64,000 bases of DNA, from assembly GCF_006402735.1 (NCBI RefSeq), contig NZ_CP017174.1, forward strand, positions 8,598,001 through 8,662,000, written 5' to 3'. Position 1 is the stretch's first letter, and each line of letters begins with the position of its first letter. A model generated the notes under the pieces. It was not told the DNA's origin and did not search any database. It saw nothing but the letters and a program-made list of their open reading frames with translations. Origin of the DNA: Myxococcus xanthus (GTDB lineage Bacteria; Myxococcota; Myxococcia; Myxococcales; Myxococcaceae). A program made the position numbers and the translations under genes. This document shows positions 42,298 through 51,234 of this stretch, piece after piece.

Positions 42298-43776
42298 GTG
42301 TTCCTGTCTGCAATGACATCCGCGCTCGCGAGCGCCCTGCTGCTCACCGCCGCGCCCCTCTCCGTCACCATCGAGCCCCTGGGCTTCTCCGTCCAGAACG
42401 TCAACAAGGAGGTCCGGGTGACGAAGGTCCTGCCGGGCAGCATCGCCGCCCAGGAGGGGCTCGAGCCCGGCATGCGGATTCTGAGCATCGAACGGCCGAT
42501 GCGGTCCTTCGCGCGCGACCCCATCCACCTCCTCAGCCAGGAGGACCTGCGCGACGCCCTGATACCGACGTGGGACGAGCCGCTCTCGATTCGCATCAAG
42601 ACCGCCAGCGAGGAGCGATATTTGCGCCTCCGCCGGACCGACCCACGCCCGGCGCAGGAGTTCCCCGACACGCCCCTCACCCGCGAGCAGGTCAACCGTC
42701 TGACGCGGTTGGAGCGCAGCCGCTACTCCTTGTGGCAGGCCCAGCATGCCGGCATGCACGCGCCCCCCATGCCCATGCCCGAGTTCGAGCTCGGGCAGAA
42801 GCAGGCCACGGCCTACGTCAAAGCGGATGTCCTGCTGACCGTCATGGGCGGAGGAAGCACCCCCACCCACGTCTATGCCAGCGCCACCGTGCTGACGCCC
42901 TGCGAGGGCGCGCTGGAGAAGCTCGTGCTGCGCGGCGCGCCCGCGGGCGGGGCCCCGCTCCAGCTCCGGCCCGATGTCCGGGGCATGAATGCCAGCGTCC
43001 ATGTGGACCTTCCACTCTGGAAGCCCGCGGCGGCCATCCAGGCCTGCCGCGCCGCCGCGCCGTCCTCCGTGCCGTCCTTGGAGTCCCGCGTGAAGGCGGA
43101 GCTGCATTGCCAGGGCGCCCCCGTCCAGAAGCGGGAGTTCACCGCGACGCTGAGGGTCTTCTGTGACGAACCGCTGCCGGCGGGAATCCGGGACGCGCGC
43201 AACGTGCTGTCACTGGCGGGGACGCGCAGGGCGGATGACGCCCCCGCCCTCGTCCATCAGTTGGAGGTGGGCGCCAATGGGACGCTCGGACTGGACGCGC
43301 GGCTGGATGGCATCGTCCCCCCGCCAGTCGAGGTCAGCCTGGTGGAGCTGGATGGCAAGGGGAACACGGCCCGGCGCCATGCCACGAAGAAGGTCGAGCC
43401 CGAGATGGCCGAGCTGCCGTTCCAAGTCACGCTCGACACGCGCACGGCGCGAACCGCGCGGCTGGCCGCGGCGCTGCGCTTCGCCGACGGCAGCACGCGG
43501 CTGAGCTTCCCGGCGGACGTGGCCATCGTCACGCGGGAGGAGGTGGCCGCGCAGCAGCAGCAGGCCGAGGAGGCATTCCAGCGATTGATTGACTTCAATC
43601 GCAAGCTCTCCCAGCAGTGGCCCTCCGCCTGTGATTCGCTGGCCGAAGTGACGGCCTGGACCCAGGCCCAGCCGGAAATCGAATGGGCCGCATCCAGCCC
43701 AAGCTCCAGCATGACCTATCAGATGAAAGGTTCCAGCGGGCTCAACGTGCTCAACTGCCACAGACACCACCGCTGA
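42298..43776 (+). CDS. Secreted protein with N-terminal PDZ-like domain
   Basis: A 492-residue protein with a signal peptide (SAMTSALASALLLTAAPLS) and a PDZ-like domain at about residues 25-110 (NVNKEVRVTKVLPGSIAAQE, GLEPGMRILSIERP). The remaining 380 residues are mixed beta and helix with several cysteines and end in a Ser-rich tail; no protease triad is seen, so it is not an HtrA enzyme. The GTG at 42298 is chosen because AGGAGG lies 6 bases upstream; an ATG at 42277 has none. Function unknown; it may bind a C-terminus of another envelope protein. Confidence 0.7.
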   Translation: MFLSAMTSALASALLLTAAPLSVTIEPLGFSVQNVNKEVRVTKVLPGSIAAQEGLEPGMRILSIERPMRSFARDPIHLLSQEDLRDALIPTWDEPLSIRIKTASEERYLRLRRTDPRPAQEFPDTPLTREQVNRLTRLERSRYSLWQAQHAGMHAPPMPMPEFELGQKQATAYVKADVLLTVMGGGSTPTHVYASATVLTPCEGALEKLVLRGAPAGGAPLQLRPDVRGMNASVHVDLPLWKPAAAIQACRAAAPSSVPSLESRVKAELHCQGAPVQKREFTATLRVFCDEPLPAGIRDARNVLSLAGTRRADDAPALVHQLEVGANGTLGLDARLDGIVPPPVEVSLVELDGKGNTARRHATKKVEPEMAELPFQVTLDTRTARTARLAAALRFADGSTRLSFPADVAIVTREEVAAQQQQAEEAFQRLIDFNRKLSQQWPSACDSLAEVTAWTQAQPEIEWAASSPSSSMTYQMKGSSGLNVLNCHRHHR

Positions 43777-43781
43777 GCCTC

Positions 43782-43798
43782 GCGGGCCTCCCGCCCGC
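43782..43798 (+). terminator. Terminator with T-rich tail
   Basis: GCGGGC / GCCCGC with a 5-base loop followed by TTCTTGACTTTT. It is one of the few hairpins here with a T-rich tail and starts 6 bases after the stop of the PDZ gene. Confidence 0.65.
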
Positions 43799-43801
43799 TT
43801 C

Positions 43802-43861
43802 TTGACTTTTCATGAATTCCGCCTAAACAGCCACTGAAATTGAGAATGCGTATCGTTTTCA
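43802..43861 (+). promoter_or_regulatory. Sigma-70-like promoter with overlapping Fur-like box
   Basis: TTGACT at 43802-43807, a 16-base spacer and TAAACA at 43824-43829 make a plausible promoter. Just after it, at 43840-43861, TTGAGAATGCGTATCGTTTTCA contains TGAGAAT-G-CGTATCG, close to the 7-1-7 Fur pattern. A repressor bound there would cover the transcription start. The neighbourhood is clearly AT-rich. Confidence 0.5.
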
Positions 43862-43927
43862 CCTGAAACCCACAGCTCCGTTCCGGGTGAAACGGCGCCC
43901 CACTCCACTTACAGGAAGGCCGTATTC

Positions 43928-45136
43928 ATGAAGCATCTGTTTGCCCGCTCGGGTTTCCGACTCTCCGCCGCTGCGCTCGCGCTGTCCCTGATGGGCGGCT
44001 GTGACGACTCCGGCGACGACTACACCGGCCCGCTGTACGCCATCACCACGCAGGACCTCAACGCCGACCCGGCGGCGAGCTACGTGGTGGTGACGCGTGA
44101 GGCGGAGCAGACCGCGCGGCTGTCGCTGGACGGCGCCATCAAGGTGTCCGGCCGTGCGCTGGGCGTGGGCATCCGCAAGTCAGGCCAGGTCTACGTGGTG
44201 TCGGACGACAGCCCCGTCGTGACGCGCTACTCGCTCACCGAGGACGGCGGCCTGGAGCAGTCGGGCACGGTGAGCTTCGCCAGCCTGGGCGTGATGTCGC
44301 TGGGCGAGTACCAGGCGAACTTCCAGTTCGTGTCGGCGACGAAGGCGTACTTCTTCGACGGCATCACCGCGCAGGCGGTCATCTGGAACCCCACGGAGAT
44401 GACCGTCACCGGCAACATCGCGCTGGGCGACCTGGAACTCGAAGGCACGGAGATGGCCTTCTCGGGCTCGGTCGTCTCGGACAACGGGCAGCTCATCATT
44501 CCCGTGGGCTGGCGTCCCGTGGCCGGCGTGGGCATCACCCCGAGGACGGGCGTGGTGGCCGTCGACACGGCGACGGACACGGCGACCCTCGTCACGGATG
44601 AGCGGTGCGGCTACGCGCACGACGCCGTGCTCGGCCCCGACCGCAAGGTCTACGTCGCGACGGAGGCCTACGCCGCGGCGGTGCACCGGGTGTCGGCCGA
44701 CGCGGCGCCGGAGCCGTGCCTGCTGCGGTTCGACCTGCAGACGCGCACCTTCGAGGCCGGCTTCCACCGCTCGCTGTCGGAGCTCGTGGGCGGCGGCACC
44801 GCGGGCTCGCTCGTCCCCGGCCCGTCGGGCACGGCGTACCTGCGCGTGCTCGATGAGAGCGTCGCCCCGGTGCAGGAGGGCGCGCACCCCCGCGGCATCG
44901 CGAGCGGCGCCGGCTGGCAGTGGTGGGCGCTGAATCTCAGCACGCTGACGGCGACGCGGAACACCCAGTTCCCGGCCACCTCGGGCAGCAGCTTCCTCTT
45001 CCACACCGAGAACCAGACGCTCTACACCGAGTTCGGAGAGGGCTCCGCGTCCACGACGCTGCACGTGCTGGGCGACAACGGGCGGCCCACGCTGACGACG
45101 CAGGGCCTGTCCTTCTCCCTGCTCCAGCTGCGCTAG
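43928..45136 (+). CDS. DUF4374-like lipoprotein, likely iron-related
   Basis: A 402-residue lipoprotein: signal peptide plus lipobox SLMGGCDDSGDD, then a repetitive beta structure (YAITTQDLNADPAASYVVVT, VYVVSDDSPVVTRYSLTEDG, AYFFDGITAQAVIWNPTEMT) that reads as a seven-bladed propeller. It resembles DUF4374 proteins; one of them in Bacteroides (XusB) is a surface lipoprotein that binds a ferric siderophore. The Fur-like box upstream agrees with a role in iron capture, but the assignment is by pattern only. A second secreted protein gene follows on the same strand. Confidence 0.65.
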   Translation: MKHLFARSGFRLSAAALALSLMGGCDDSGDDYTGPLYAITTQDLNADPAASYVVVTREAEQTARLSLDGAIKVSGRALGVGIRKSGQVYVVSDDSPVVTRYSLTEDGGLEQSGTVSFASLGVMSLGEYQANFQFVSATKAYFFDGITAQAVIWNPTEMTVTGNIALGDLELEGTEMAFSGSVVSDNGQLIIPVGWRPVAGVGITPRTGVVAVDTATDTATLVTDERCGYAHDAVLGPDRKVYVATEAYAAAVHRVSADAAPEPCLLRFDLQTRTFEAGFHRSLSELVGGGTAGSLVPGPSGTAYLRVLDESVAPVQEGAHPRGIASGAGWQWWALNLSTLTATRNTQFPATSGSSFLFHTENQTLYTEFGEGSASTTLHVLGDNGRPTLTTQGLSFSLLQLR

Positions 45137-45158
45137 GCACCGACGCCAGCGGAAGTCC

Positions 45159-45186
45159 CCGGGGCTCCGCTCACGCGGGGCCCCGG
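45159..45186. terminator. Intercistronic hairpin
   Basis: CCGGGGCTCCGC / GCGGGGCCCCGG, a 12-bp stem with one G-T position and loop TCAC, between the DUF4374-like gene and the CxxCH-protein gene. It may terminate or reduce transcription into the second gene. Confidence 0.6.
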
Positions 45187-45226
45187 CTGTAGCACCACCT
45201 GCTTTCACCCATCTCCTGGAGTGTCC

Positions 45227-45850
45227 ATGCGTCTTCCGTTCCGCATCGCGGGCGTCGTCGTCGTGTCATCGCTGTGGTCCATCCCCGCCTTCGCCACCAG
45301 CACGGGCGTCACCGGCCAGACGGGCAAGACAGGCCCCACGTGCAGCACCTGCCACCAGGGCGGGGAGCTCCCCACCGTCGCGTTCGAAGGGCCCGCCACG
45401 CTCGCGCCGGGCGCCACCGGCCAGTACACCTTCATCATCCGAGGCGGTCCCGCCAGGACGGGCGGCGTGGGCATCGCCGTGGACAGCACGGCGGCCACGC
45501 TCCAACCCGGCGAGGGCATGAAGAAGCTCGGCGCCGAGCTGACCCATTCGCAGCCCCAGCCCTTCGCGAACAACGAGCTGCGCTTCAACTTCAGCCTCGT
45601 CGCCCCCGCGACGGACGTCACCCTCACCCTCTTCGGCGCTGGCAACTCCTCCAACGCGGACTTCCATACCGACGGAGACCGGGCCGCCGCCACGAAGCTG
45701 AGCGTGAAGGTGGGCCAGGGCACGCCAGGCATGGAGCCGGATGACAAGGACGAGGAGAGCGGAGGCTGCGCCGCCGCGGGCAGCGCGCCGCTGTGGGCCC
45801 TGCTGATGGCCGCCTCGCCCCTGGCCCTGCCGCGCCGCCGCCGGAGCTGA
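45227..45850 (+). CDS. Secreted CxxCH protein with MYXO-CTERM-like anchor
   Basis: A 207-residue protein with a signal peptide (RIAGVVVVSSLWSIPAFA) and an N-terminal motif TGVTGQTGKTGPTCSTCHQGG. CSTCH is a CxxCH haem-c-type site, or a metal or disulfide site. A beta domain follows (LAPGATGQYTFIIRGGPART, GGVGIAVDSTAATLQPGEG). The C-terminus is a MYXO-CTERM-like tail: a Cys (GGCAAAG), a hydrophobic stretch and RRRRS, recognised by the myxobacterial sorting system and giving a surface anchor. It resembles the MXAN_6652-type family as I recall it. Its function is unknown; it may be Fe-linked through the gene before it. Confidence 0.75.
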   Translation: MRLPFRIAGVVVVSSLWSIPAFATSTGVTGQTGKTGPTCSTCHQGGELPTVAFEGPATLAPGATGQYTFIIRGGPARTGGVGIAVDSTAATLQPGEGMKKLGAELTHSQPQPFANNELRFNFSLVAPATDVTLTLFGAGNSSNADFHTDGDRAAATKLSVKVGQGTPGMEPDDKDEESGGCAAAGSAPLWALLMAASPLALPRRRRS

Positions 45851-45989
45851 GACACCGTCCGCGCTCGGGATGAGGTCCACGCCTCATCCTCCGTGGAGGT
45901 GAAGATGCGCCATGCCCCATGCGCCTCTTCACCCAGCCTCAATCACCATATAAACTGGAGAGGTTTATAACCCGCATCCGGGAGTCTCC

Positions 45990-47183
45990 GTGCCCACCCA
46001 CCCCACACAGCCCAGCCTCCGCCCGATTACCGAGGAGGAGCGGGCCCGGGCGCATCCAGCGCGACGGCCAACCCTCTTCCAGCTCGCGGGAACGCGGTAC
46101 ATCTATGTCAGCACCCTGGACGCACGTCCCAACGGCGAGGTCCTCATGCTGGCCGAGCGACAGGAGCGCCACGGCCTGAGCGGCCCGGTCCTCATTCGGC
46201 GCGTGCGCTCACCCGCCACGTTCGCGCGCAGGCAACGGATGGTGGAAGAGGTCCAGTTGGCCTACCGGCTGAACCACCCGGCCATCGCCAAGGTCCACCT
46301 GTTCACCGTCCAGTCAGGCAAACCCTACGTCATCATGGAGTACGTGGACGGCCCCACCCTGGACGGCGTGTTGAGCCTGATGGCCCTGCGGCGCCAGCCG
46401 GTCTCCACCGCCTTCGCACTGTACGTGGGCGCGGAGGTCGCCGACGCGCTGGCCTACGCGCACCGGCTGGCGGATGACCACGGGGCGCGGCTCGGGCTGA
46501 TTCACCGGGACGTGAGCCCGCGCAACGTGAGCGTGGGAATGGGCGGGGAGGTGAAGCTGACGCACTTCGGCGCGGCCTACACGCATCTTGGCGGGCGCGA
46601 GGAGACCCAGGGCGGCCTGCGCAAGGGAGATGCCGCCTATACCTCGCCGGAGTACCTGAAGTGCCTGCCATCGACCCCTGCGGCGGACCTCTTCTCTCTG
46701 GGACTCGTCCTGCTGGAGCTGGCCACAGGACGCCACCTCTTCCATGCCGCCCTGGAAAGGCTGGCGGAGCCTCCTCCATGGCGGAAGCGGGCTCCCGTGG
46801 AGGAGGAACCCTCGCTGCCGCTCACGCACCTGATGATGTTGATGGACGCCTACACGCCAGACGACGTGGAGAAAGCAACCGCCGGTTTGCCCGAGGGGTT
46901 CCGGGCCGCGCTGAGGAAGGCCCTCCGCAAACCTGCCGCTGAGCGCTACACCACGGCGGAGGACATGCGAGACACGCTACGGGAGTGCCTCGTCCAGGTT
47001 CGGGAGGCCAGCGACGGCCGCCCCTATGGCCGCAAGGAAGCCGCCGAGGAGCTCGCCCGCCTCATCACCGAGGCCAGCCAGAACCGCGACGAGGCGGAGC
47101 CTGGAGACGAGCGTCTCTTCTCCTCGGGACTGGAGGCACATGAGCTCGGAGCGGCCACTTCCGCCGTGACGACCGAGCCCTGA
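45990..47183 (+). CDS. Hanks-type Ser/Thr kinase homologue, predicted pseudokinase
   Basis: A 397-residue kinase-fold protein. HRDVSPRN at 172-179 and a SPE-like APE motif are kept, but there is no glycine-rich loop, the ATP-binding lysine position is Arg70 (VLIRRV), and the DFG motif is HFG (Asp to His192 in KLTHFGAAY). The Asp binds Mg and is essential in active kinases, so it is probably catalytically dead and acts as a scaffold or regulator. There is no membrane helix. The GTG at 45990 follows GGAG. A kinase-DUF2381 locus begins about 600 bases further on. Confidence 0.82.
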   Translation: MPTHPTQPSLRPITEEERARAHPARRPTLFQLAGTRYIYVSTLDARPNGEVLMLAERQERHGLSGPVLIRRVRSPATFARRQRMVEEVQLAYRLNHPAIAKVHLFTVQSGKPYVIMEYVDGPTLDGVLSLMALRRQPVSTAFALYVGAEVADALAYAHRLADDHGARLGLIHRDVSPRNVSVGMGGEVKLTHFGAAYTHLGGREETQGGLRKGDAAYTSPEYLKCLPSTPAADLFSLGLVLLELATGRHLFHAALERLAEPPPWRKRAPVEEEPSLPLTHLMMLMDAYTPDDVEKATAGLPEGFRAALRKALRKPAAERYTTAEDMRDTLRECLVQVREASDGRPYGRKEAAEELARLITEASQNRDEAEPGDERLFSSGLEAHELGAATSAVTTEP

Positions 47184-47189
47184 CGCCTC

Positions 47190-47537
47190 CTACCGGGTTA
47201 GCGCGCGGGCCATCGTGACAAGCGCCTCCAGCTTCGCCTCGTCCAGCTCACGCGCCAGCGTCACCAGCCGACGCAGCAGCGGCGGCTCCTTCTCCAGTTC
47301 ACGCCGCTCGTCCTTGCCGGGCCGGGACAGTCCCAGCAGTTCGTCCGTGGAAATGCGAAGGACCATGCTCAGACGGCGCAGCATGCCCGCGCTGGGAACC
47401 ATCTTTCCCCGCTCCACCCGGCTGTAGACCATGGGGTGCATATCCACCAAGGCCGCCACCTCCACCTGGGTCAGCCCCAGGCGCGCACGCGCCTCACGCG
47501 CCGCCTTTCCCACCATCATGCCCAGTTGTTCGTCCAT
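47190..47537 (-). CDS. XRE-family HTH transcriptional regulator
   Basis: A 115-residue protein with a Cro/C1-type helix-turn-helix at about residues 10-65 (LGLTQVEVAALVDMHPMVYS, RVERGKMVPSAGMLRRLSMV) and a helical C-terminus (RRLVTLARELDEAKLEALVT). It lies between two kinase genes on the opposite strand, divergent from the kinase at 47786 with a 248-base gap, and could regulate either. The ATG at 47537 is used; one at 47558 adds seven residues. Confidence 0.85.
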   Translation of the reverse strand: MDEQLGMMVGKAAREARARLGLTQVEVAALVDMHPMVYSRVERGKMVPSAGMLRRLSMVLRISTDELLGLSRPGKDERRELEKEPPLLRRLVTLARELDEAKLEALVTMARALTR

Positions 47538-47785
47538 ACGCGGGAGAACGTAGCGCATCCCGAGGGGATGGCTGGGGTGGAAGCCACGGCCCTGCGCCTG
47601 GAGAAGCGAAGAGCGAGACTCTACTTTCGGAGTTCTAGAGAAGATAAACTCCCATATCTGGCCCGCGTCCCGCCTTCGTCCATTTCGCCACGCCCAGTCC
47701 ATCCAGAGACAAGCCCCATGAGACAGGGAAGCGATGACCTTGACAGGAGGGGCTCGCGGCAGAGCGAGCCCCCTGGGGTGGGCGG

Positions 47786-49678
47786 ATGAAGGCCCAGCGC
47801 CTTCGAGGGGACGTGGCCGTCGGCACCCAGGTGGGGGGCTTCGTCGTGGAGGGCTTGCTCGGGATGGGTGGCTGCGGCGCCGTCTTCCGCGCCCGGCGGG
47901 GCACCGCTCGCTTCGCGCTGAAGCTCCAGTCGCTCGCCGCGTTGGGCGGTTGGGCCCAGCGGGAGGTGGACATCCTCCGGAGGCTGGACCACCCCAATGT
48001 CGTGCGCTTCCACGCGTGCGGCCTGTGGCGGGACACCGCCCCCGAGTGGTTCTACCTGGCCATGGAGCTGGTGGAAGGCCGGCCGCTGAACCAGTGGGTG
48101 AACGAGGAGAACCCCAGCCCGCGGCAGGCGGCGGCGCTGGCGCTGGGACTGGCCCGAGGGCTCGCGGCGGCACACGCGGAAGGCGTCCTCCACCGGGACC
48201 TCAAGGAGTCCAACATCATGGTGCGGGATGCCACAGGGACGCCCGTGCTGGTGGACTTCGGCGTGGGCTCCTATCCCGGCGCGCCCCGCCTCACCCGGGA
48301 GGTGCTTCCCCCGGGCACACCGCAGTACCGCAGCCCGGAGGCGCTGGCCTTCCGCAAGTCGCACGCGGGCGTGGAGGGGGCGCACTACGCGCCCACCGCC
48401 GCGGACGACCTGTATGCGCTGGGCGTCGTCCTCTACTGGGTGCTGACGGGCCGCTCTCCCTTCCCCGCCCCGGGAACGCCGTCGGAGGTAGAGCACGTCA
48501 TCTCCCAGCCACCCGAGCCGCCTCGCGCCGTGAACCCAAGGGTGCCCGGTCTGCTGGACGCGGTGTGCTCGCGGCTGTTGGAGAAGCAGCCCACGGCGCG
48601 CTTTCCCAGCGCCGCCGCCACGGCCGAAGCCCTCGAGGCAGCGCTGTCCGCCGCGGACGGCGAGTGGGACCGGCCAATGTGCGCGTCGTGGGAGGAGTCA
48701 CCCGAACTCCCGGCGCCACCTCCACCACAGGATGGGCTGGAGGCATGGCTGCACCAGGGTGAGCCCGCCTTGTCGCCGCCCAGGCGAGGCAGACGACCGG
48801 GGCGCGCCCGGCCTTCCGCCAACGGTGGCCGCGCGAGTCCAGGGGACGCACGGGAGGAGGCGTTGCCACGGTCAGGGTTCGCCGTGCCTTCCAAGCGGAT
48901 TTCGCCGGGGGCCCCACGCTCCAGGAGGCCCGCCACACTTGCGCTCATGGCGAGCCTCCTGGCCGCGCTGACGCTCGCATGGGCACTCACGCGGCACGAA
49001 GGCTCGCCGCCAGCGAGCAGGGAGCGTCCAGAAATGGCGTCACCGCACGCCTCGCCGGAAGCTGTCCGGGCCGCGGCCCCGCCCCTACCGGCGGCCCTCC
49101 TCCCCGCGACCGCTGCCCCTCCCATGGCGCGCGACCCGAAAGAAGCATCACCCGTGAAGAAGCCAGACATCGCTCCCTCATCTCCCCCGTCACGGACATC
49201 ACGCTCGGTGGGCACGCTGGCCCGGCGCGCCGCCGCCACGGCCGCCGCATGCACCGCGCTGGCCTGCCCGAGCGGGCCCGAGGTGCGTCCCGCGCCACCC
49301 TCCGAGCCGTGCCCAGAGGGCGCGCTGCAAGCCATGGAGGCGCGAGGTCTCCGCGTGGGTGAGCTGGGCTCCATCCTCTTCATCCGCGGGGAGCCGAGGA
49401 ATATCACCGTGAGCGAGGGCTGGGTGCGCGTCCGCGTCGGGGCCACGCCCTATGACCTGGCGAATGCGACCCTGAGCGGACGGCTCAGCGTGAGCGAGCG
49501 GGTCTACGGCCGCTTCACGGAAGCAGAGAAGGACGGCGAGCGCTTCCCCGTGTGCATTGAGCTCCTCTACCCGGGCGACGATCAGCGCGGCTCGCCTCGC
49601 GTGGCAGGAAACCATCCGCCCGCCGAGCCCATCATCTACTCCGTCTCGGGCCTGAAGGTGGTGAGGCGCTTCGAGTGA
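47786..49678 (+). CDS. Ser/Thr protein kinase with one membrane helix
   Basis: A 630-residue kinase. The catalytic domain (about 15-285) is intact: GMGGCG loop at 26-31, Lys46 (FALK), HRDLKESN with HRD at 136-138, and DFG at 157-159. A Pro/Ala/Arg-rich linker follows, then a membrane helix (LALMASLLAALTLAWALT), a second basic/hydrophobic patch (RRAAATAAACTALACPSG) and a C-terminal globular domain of about 130 residues (ALQAMEARGLRVGELGSILF, IRGEPRNITVSEGWVRVRVG). It should phosphorylate cytoplasmic targets in response to an outside signal. A DUF2381 protein gene follows, a common Myxococcus pairing. Confidence 0.92.
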   Translation: MKAQRLRGDVAVGTQVGGFVVEGLLGMGGCGAVFRARRGTARFALKLQSLAALGGWAQREVDILRRLDHPNVVRFHACGLWRDTAPEWFYLAMELVEGRPLNQWVNEENPSPRQAAALALGLARGLAAAHAEGVLHRDLKESNIMVRDATGTPVLVDFGVGSYPGAPRLTREVLPPGTPQYRSPEALAFRKSHAGVEGAHYAPTAADDLYALGVVLYWVLTGRSPFPAPGTPSEVEHVISQPPEPPRAVNPRVPGLLDAVCSRLLEKQPTARFPSAAATAEALEAALSAADGEWDRPMCASWEESPELPAPPPPQDGLEAWLHQGEPALSPPRRGRRPGRARPSANGGRASPGDAREEALPRSGFAVPSKRISPGAPRSRRPATLALMASLLAALTLAWALTRHEGSPPASRERPEMASPHASPEAVRAAAPPLPAALLPATAAPPMARDPKEASPVKKPDIAPSSPPSRTSRSVGTLARRAAATAAACTALACPSGPEVRPAPPSEPCPEGALQAMEARGLRVGELGSILFIRGEPRNITVSEGWVRVRVGATPYDLANATLSGRLSVSERVYGRFTEAEKDGERFPVCIELLYPGDDQRGSPRVAGNHPPAEPIIYSVSGLKVVRRFE

Positions 49679-49709
49679 CACTGCGTTCCCGCACCTGGGG
49701 TCTCCCGTG

Positions 49710-50630
49710 ATGAATGCCTCTGCGGCGGCCCTCCTCATTCACTCGCTCTTCATGGCACAGGCGGCCTCTCCCGCACCGTCCCCTACCGCCCCCTGGACAC
49801 CGATGGCACGGCGCCTCACGGTGGGCCTCCAGTCCCCCCGGTCCGCCACACCGCCCCCGGAAGTGCGCATCAGCCCCGGGATGGGCACGCTGCTGCTCTT
49901 CGACACGGCAGTGGTCCGCGCGGAGTTGGAAGGCGAGAAGCGCTTCACCCGCGTTCGGCTGGCGGGTGACACCCTGACGCTGATGCCCTCCACGAGCGTG
50001 GAGGACGGCGAGGAGTTGCGGCTGACCGTCCACTTCGCGGATGGCGCCGCGCCCGCGAGCGCGACCTTCCGGCTGGTGCCCCACCCCACCCTGGCCGACC
50101 GTCAGGTGGAGGTCCACCGACAGGCCCGAAGCGCGGACTCGCTCCATGCCGAGTTGATGGAGAAGGAGGAAGAGGTGCGGCGCCTTCGAGAAGAACTGGC
50201 GCGGATGGAGGCTGCCCGGAGCCTCCCAGATGGCCTCACCGGCATGCTGGCCACCAAGTACCTGGACAAGAATGGCGTGCGGGCGCTCTGGCTTGCTGGG
50301 CAACTCGTGCGCCACCCACGCAACGCGCTCCACGTAGCGAACGCGACGACCTATCGCGCCGCCGCCCAGGTGGCGGTAGCCGTCGAATCCGCGGAACTGC
50401 GCGGGGGCGCGCCATGGGAGGCCCGAAGCGCGACGCTGGTTCCCCGCGAGGGGCCCGCCCTCCGCGTGCTACGCGTCTGGCAGGCCGCGCCCACCACCGC
50501 GGGCATGGTCGGCCAGTTCATCGTAGAGGCGGAGGCCACAGACACCATGAGCCCGGGGCCCTACACGCTGACGGTCTGGGCGGAGGGCGACAAGCGCTCC
50601 GTCATCTTGGGCAACCTGATGTTCCCGTGA
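49710..50630 (+). CDS. DUF2381 family protein
   Basis: A 306-residue protein of the Myxococcus-specific DUF2381 family (TIGR02268-type paralogues). It has a signal peptide (AAALLIHSLFMAQAASPAPS), a beta-rich N-terminal part (VRISPGMGTLLLFDTAVVRA, ELRLTVHFADGAAPASATFR), a coiled coil around residue 150 (ELMEKEEEVRRLREELARME) and a C-terminal beta domain. Such genes usually follow kinase genes, as here, 31 bases downstream of one; the family's biochemistry is unknown. GTGATG offers two adjacent starts; ATG at 49710 is used. Confidence 0.82.
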   Translation: MNASAAALLIHSLFMAQAASPAPSPTAPWTPMARRLTVGLQSPRSATPPPEVRISPGMGTLLLFDTAVVRAELEGEKRFTRVRLAGDTLTLMPSTSVEDGEELRLTVHFADGAAPASATFRLVPHPTLADRQVEVHRQARSADSLHAELMEKEEEVRRLREELARMEAARSLPDGLTGMLATKYLDKNGVRALWLAGQLVRHPRNALHVANATTYRAAAQVAVAVESAELRGGAPWEARSATLVPREGPALRVLRVWQAAPTTAGMVGQFIVEAEATDTMSPGPYTLTVWAEGDKRSVILGNLMFP

Positions 50631-51234
50631 GTACTTCCGCCGGGCGCAAGTCATCCCATGCAACGCCCGTGTCCTCGCCAGAGGCGGGGCGCGTCCCTCG
50701 CACACGGGACTTTGAGCCCTGGAGCGCGAATCCACCACGCTTCGCCAAGCAGTTGATTGAGAAGGCCTGCTGGTGCCGGTAGCGCACGGACTGTTTGCCT
50801 ACCCCAATCGAAGCAAGTTTGGGTTGGTGCCACCAGGGGACGATGCGCTCATGCGCGCGTTCCTGGGAGAGGGGCCCTTCGTCTTTACCAGCCCCGAACG
50901 CAGGAACGCGCTGGGACGCGGCACGACAGCCGTGTTCGCGGCGACTCTCATCTACAACTCGAAGCGTTCCGGGCACGTTGAACTGGGTGACCGCCGCTTC
51001 GAACTACGCCGCGTGGCATTCCCGCTGGCGCCATCGCAGGAATGGTTCGTGGTTGAGCTCTTCGAGAACGCGGAGCGCGCTGGCACGTCGCGCACGGAAC
51101 TGGCCAAAGCGCTGACGCGCGCACTCCCGCGCAATGCCTTTGACCGCGAACGCCTGACGGAAATGGCGCAGCGGTATGGGACCAAAGCGACGCGGGTGCC
51201 GATCTCTTCGGCGCTCCCGGCCACCTCCACTTGA
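50627..51234 (+). pseudogene. Frameshifted AbiEi-like antitoxin gene
   Basis: From a GTG at 50627 overlapping the DUF2381 stop, one frame gives RTRDFEPWSANPPRFAKQL, the winged-helix start typical of AbiEi-type antitoxins, but ends in a stop at 50780-50782. The other frame, from about 50767, continues LLVPVAHGLFAYPNRSKFGL and GRGTTAVFAATLIYNSKRSG up to 51234, the antitoxin C-terminal domain. One missing base near 50765-50767 explains the break. The protein is therefore not made in full. It normally represses its operon and neutralises a nucleotidyltransferase toxin. Confidence 0.7.

Noticed and set aside
50773..51234. The antitoxin C-terminal frame as a complete gene
   Set aside because: It begins without ribosome site in mid-domain; the missing N-terminus is visible in the adjacent frame, so it is half of a broken gene.
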